Below are positions 15,435-17,452 of a DNA stretch of 17,452 nucleotides, one piece after another. The first letter of the stretch is position 1. Each line of letters opens with the position of its first letter. Under the pieces are notes generated by a model that ran no database searches, was not told the origin of the DNA, and was given only the letters and a program-made list of their open reading frames with translations. Where the stretch lies: contig DBBB01000088.1 in NCBI GenBank assembly GCA_002291985.1, positions 1 to 17,452 on the forward strand. The letters run 5' to 3'. A program made the position numbers and the translations under genes. Source of the stretch: Firmicutes bacterium UBA995. GTDB taxonomy: Bacteria; Bacillota; Sulfobacillia; UBA995.

Positions 15435-15692
15435 TCAACCGCCCACCAGCGCCTGGATCACCGCGACCACATCCCCGTCGGCCAGCAGGTGATCGGCATA
15501 GTGCTCGACTCCGACCCGACGGCCGTTCACCGTCACCAGCGCCATGTCTCCCCGGACCCGAACCCCATGATCGCGAGCGAGGACCTCCAGCGCATTTCGG
15601 AGCGACGCTCCGTCGGGGAGATCGATCGCCCACCGGGAGAGAGGTCCCGTCCCCGTTGCCCCTCTCCTCGCCCGGACGCCCACCTGGATCAC
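15435..15692 (-). CDS. MoaD/ThiS-like ubiquitin-fold sulfur carrier protein
   Basis: The small 85-residue protein ends in the diagnostic Gly-Gly (QALVGG). This is the tail that MoaD-type carriers adenylate and convert to a thiocarboxylate to donate sulfur to pterin. The strand-helix-strand layout of a beta-grasp fold can be followed: WAIDLPDGASLRNALEVLA, then RGDMALVTVNGRRVGVEHYADHLLADGDVVAVIQ. The phrase VNGRRVG...L.DGD.V is typical of MoaD/ThiS. The ATG at 15692 overlaps the AOR stop as ATGA, so it is translated with that enzyme. This strongly suggests it serves the tungsto- or molybdopterin dithiolene of AOR. No MoeB/ThiF or MoaE gene is in the window. A role in protein modification or another sulfur pathway is not excluded. 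Confidence 0.85.
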   Translation of the reverse strand: MIQVGVRARRGATGTGPLSRWAIDLPDGASLRNALEVLARDHGVRVRGDMALVTVNGRRVGVEHYADHLLADGDVVAVIQALVGG

Positions 15693-17452
15693 GACGGCCG
15701 CTTCCTTTCGCCGCCGATTATACCCGCCGCCTCCAGCTCGGAGGCCACGGCCTCAAGCCCCAGCGCCTCGAGACAGGAGCGGGTGGGCCAACTGCTGGCC
15801 CGGTCCCAGCCGTGAAGCCGGTAGTACTCGTCCAGCATCCCCTCGAGTTCCTCCCGGGCATTGATGGCCTCCGGGCGGTCGGGAGACGCCTCGTTCATCA
15901 TGCGCCACGGAAGGGTGTCGGCTTTCCTGTCCGCCCCCCGGCGGACGTTGATGCACTTCTCGAGGGTCACGGTGCGCCGCCCGGCCAGCATGAGTTCCTC
16001 GGCGCTCGCCTCGAGCCCCGTGAACGCCGAAAACATGTCGGCCATCCGTCCGGGGGTGATCCCGTACAGGGCGGTGGAAGTGAATACGCAGAAGCCCAGG
16101 GCTTCGGTGAGGGCATAGCAGTCCTCATGCCAGCGGACGATCTCGGCCCGCTTATCCGGCACATGGGGCACGGCCAATTGCTCGTCGCCGGTAATCTCGC
16201 CGATGAGCGAGCGCGACTCCGGACTCATCCCGAATTCGGCGAAGGTCTCGGTGTGCAGGTGGTCCGGGCCACGGGGGTTCACGGCAAAAGCCAGCGCGTA
16301 GGCCTTTGCCGCCCGCGTGTCCACCCGCGATTGTTCCAGGCCCTTGGCCTGCACCGCCCACCGGTAGCTGTCGCCGCCGACCTGCTCCGCTGCCCGGCGG
16401 ACGCCGTCCGCCAGCACGCTGCCGAAGCCTTCCCGCAAGGCGATCTTCCCGATCATGGCGCTCATCGCCTCGGCATTACCCCAGTGCAGATCGACGCCGT
16501 CGAGATCCTCCAGGGTGAGCAGCCCCTTCTCCCGGCACTCCATCGCCCATTGCAGTACGCCGCCGGTGGAGATCGTGTCGAGGCCGTACATGTTGCAGAG
16601 GTCATTGGCCTTCAGCACCGCGCCGGTGTCCAGTAGCCCGCAGCCGCTACCCAGCGCGCTCATGGTCTCGTACTCGGGACCGCAGGTTTCCGTGCCCGCG
16701 AAGGCGCCGCGTTCGACGGCCGTGCGGCGGTGACACCCGATGATACAGCCGAAGCAGGCGACGCGTCCCTTCAGATAGCCTTCCTGGACGAGCGCCTCCC
16801 CCGTCAGGGGGTAGGCATCGCTAACCATGCCCCGCTGGAAGTTGTACGAAGGGAGGATGCGCTGCTCGTTGAGCGCGTTGAGGGTGCCGGAGGTACCGTA
16901 CTTCGCCAGCCCGGCATAGCCGGATTCGGCCATGAGCGCTTCGCGCGCCTTCAGCGCCAGTTCGTGGTAGCGCGACGGGCTTGCGGCGGCGATGGCCCCT
17001 GTCCCGCGGACGGCAATCGCCTTGAGCCGCTTCGATCCCATCACCGCGCCCGCTCCCCCCCGGGCGGCGGCATGGTGTACCGAGAACATGACCGCGGCGA
17101 ACGCGACCAGGTTCTCGCCGCCGGGACCGATCAGCGCTACCTGGATGTCCTCGTCGCCGATAGCCTGCTTGATGGCGGCATCCGCCGTACGCACGTCCAT
17201 GGCCCAGAAACGCGCGGCGTCGCGTACCTCTACCTTGTCGTCGTCGATCCAGATGTACACCGGCTCGTCGGCCCGGCCGTGCACGACCAGCTGGCTGTAG
17301 CCGGCGTACTTGAGCTGGGCGCCGAAGTGGCCGCCTCCGCTGGTCTTGACGTACAGACCGGTTGCGGGGCTGATGGCGGTAACGGTGGTACGTCCCGAAC
17401 AGGGAGCGGCCGTCCCCGTGAGCAACCCGGGTCCGAAGATCAAAAGATTGTC
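15689..17452 (-). CDS. aor: Aldehyde:ferredoxin oxidoreductase family, tungstopterin enzyme (5' end off window)
   Basis: Oxidises an aldehyde to the acid, passing electrons to ferredoxin through a [4Fe-4S] cluster beside a bis-pterin tungsten (or molybdenum) site. The frame is open to the window edge; 587 residues remain and roughly 70 N-terminal ones are missing. Visible features include NLLIFGPGLLTGT, SGGGHFGAQLKYAGY (38-52), RGGAGAVMGSKRLKAI (131-146), cluster cysteines in CFGCIIGC (C233, C236, C240) with the fourth probably Cys455 in LGFCVF, GLDTIS (290-295) and NPRGPDHLH. The two DxxGL(C/D) pterin motifs read NMYGLD and EALGFC here, with the leading Asp replaced in both. The physiological aldehyde is unknown; AOR, FOR, GAPOR or sugar-oxidising branches remain possible. 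It heads a probable operon. Confidence 0.92.
   Translation of the reverse strand, partial: DNLLIFGPGLLTGTAAPCSGRTTVTAISPATGLYVKTSGGGHFGAQLKYAGYSQLVVHGRADEPVYIWIDDDKVEVRDAARFWAMDVRTADAAIKQAIGDEDIQVALIGPGGENLVAFAAVMFSVHHAAARGGAGAVMGSKRLKAIAVRGTGAIAAASPSRYHELALKAREALMAESGYAGLAKYGTSGTLNALNEQRILPSYNFQRGMVSDAYPLTGEALVQEGYLKGRVACFGCIIGCHRRTAVERGAFAGTETCGPEYETMSALGSGCGLLDTGAVLKANDLCNMYGLDTISTGGVLQWAMECREKGLLTLEDLDGVDLHWGNAEAMSAMIGKIALREGFGSVLADGVRRAAEQVGGDSYRWAVQAKGLEQSRVDTRAAKAYALAFAVNPRGPDHLHTETFAEFGMSPESRSLIGEITGDEQLAVPHVPDKRAEIVRWHEDCYALTEALGFCVFTSTALYGITPGRMADMFSAFTGLEASAEELMLAGRRTVTLEKCINVRRGADRKADTLPWRMMNEASPDRPEAINAREELEGMLDEYYRLHGWDRASSWPTRSCLEALGLEAVASELEAAGIIGGERKRPS

Noticed and set aside
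1..17452. Search for tRNA, rRNA, CRISPR repeats, transposase genes or attachment sites
   Set aside because: No cloverleaf, repeat-spacer pattern, transposase motif or terminal repeats could be recognised by eye. The break at ~1850 has no mobile-element features.

Overview
The window is two unrelated pieces of DNA joined at about 1841-1856. Positions 1 to ~1856 read as an alphaproteobacterial chromosome: the 3' end of ubiB (ubiquinone biosynthesis), then coaBC (coenzyme A biosynthesis), both on the + strand. CoaBC carries a one-base frameshift near 1341 and stops abruptly after its GIMGGDR motif. From the join to 17452 every recognisable gene is on the - strand. This part starts with an RNase Y gene whose 3' end is missing and continues into a high-GC accessory/catabolic region. 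RNase Y, strong GGAGG ribosome binding sites, GTG/TTG starts and a tungsten-type aldehyde oxidoreductase suggest a high-GC Bacillota-like or similar anaerobe; that taxonomic guess is inference. Two core genes are cut at the same ~16 bp shared tract, so a chimeric (metagenomic) assembly is more likely than a natural rearrangement.

In transcription order (right to left), the second part has these blocks. (1) 17452-13278: aldehyde:ferredoxin oxidoreductase (5' end off the window), a MoaD-like sulfur carrier, a 2-keto-3-deoxygluconate-kinase-like PfkB kinase and a class I/II aminotransferase, tightly packed and probably one operon. (2) 13093-6961: an IclR-family regulator, two BPD_transp_2 permeases, a BMP-family lipoprotein, a tandem-domain ATPase and a flavin-reductase-like protein. 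Together these make a complete nucleoside/BMP-type ABC importer with an appended flavin enzyme. (3) 6786-3267: an SBP_bac_5 lipoprotein and DppB/DppC-type permeases, a peptide/nickel-type importer with no ATPase gene in the window. (4) 3238-1841: rny with its promoter and a structured leader, broken at the join.

The sequence also shows several unlabelled structures. A 46-nt three-tier inverted repeat lies directly upstream of the SBP_bac_5 gene. A perfect 12-bp stem separates that gene from its permeases. A consensus-like promoter followed by two terminator-like hairpins lies in the rny leader.

As a working model, blocks 1-3 form an IclR-controlled scavenging locus. Two importers bring in a small heterocycle or nucleoside and a peptide-like solute. 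The aminotransferase, sugar-acid kinase and AOR then process keto acids and aldehydes. The actual substrates cannot be read from sequence. No gene-free stretch exceeds 300 bases, and I saw no tRNA, rRNA, CRISPR array or insertion sequence.
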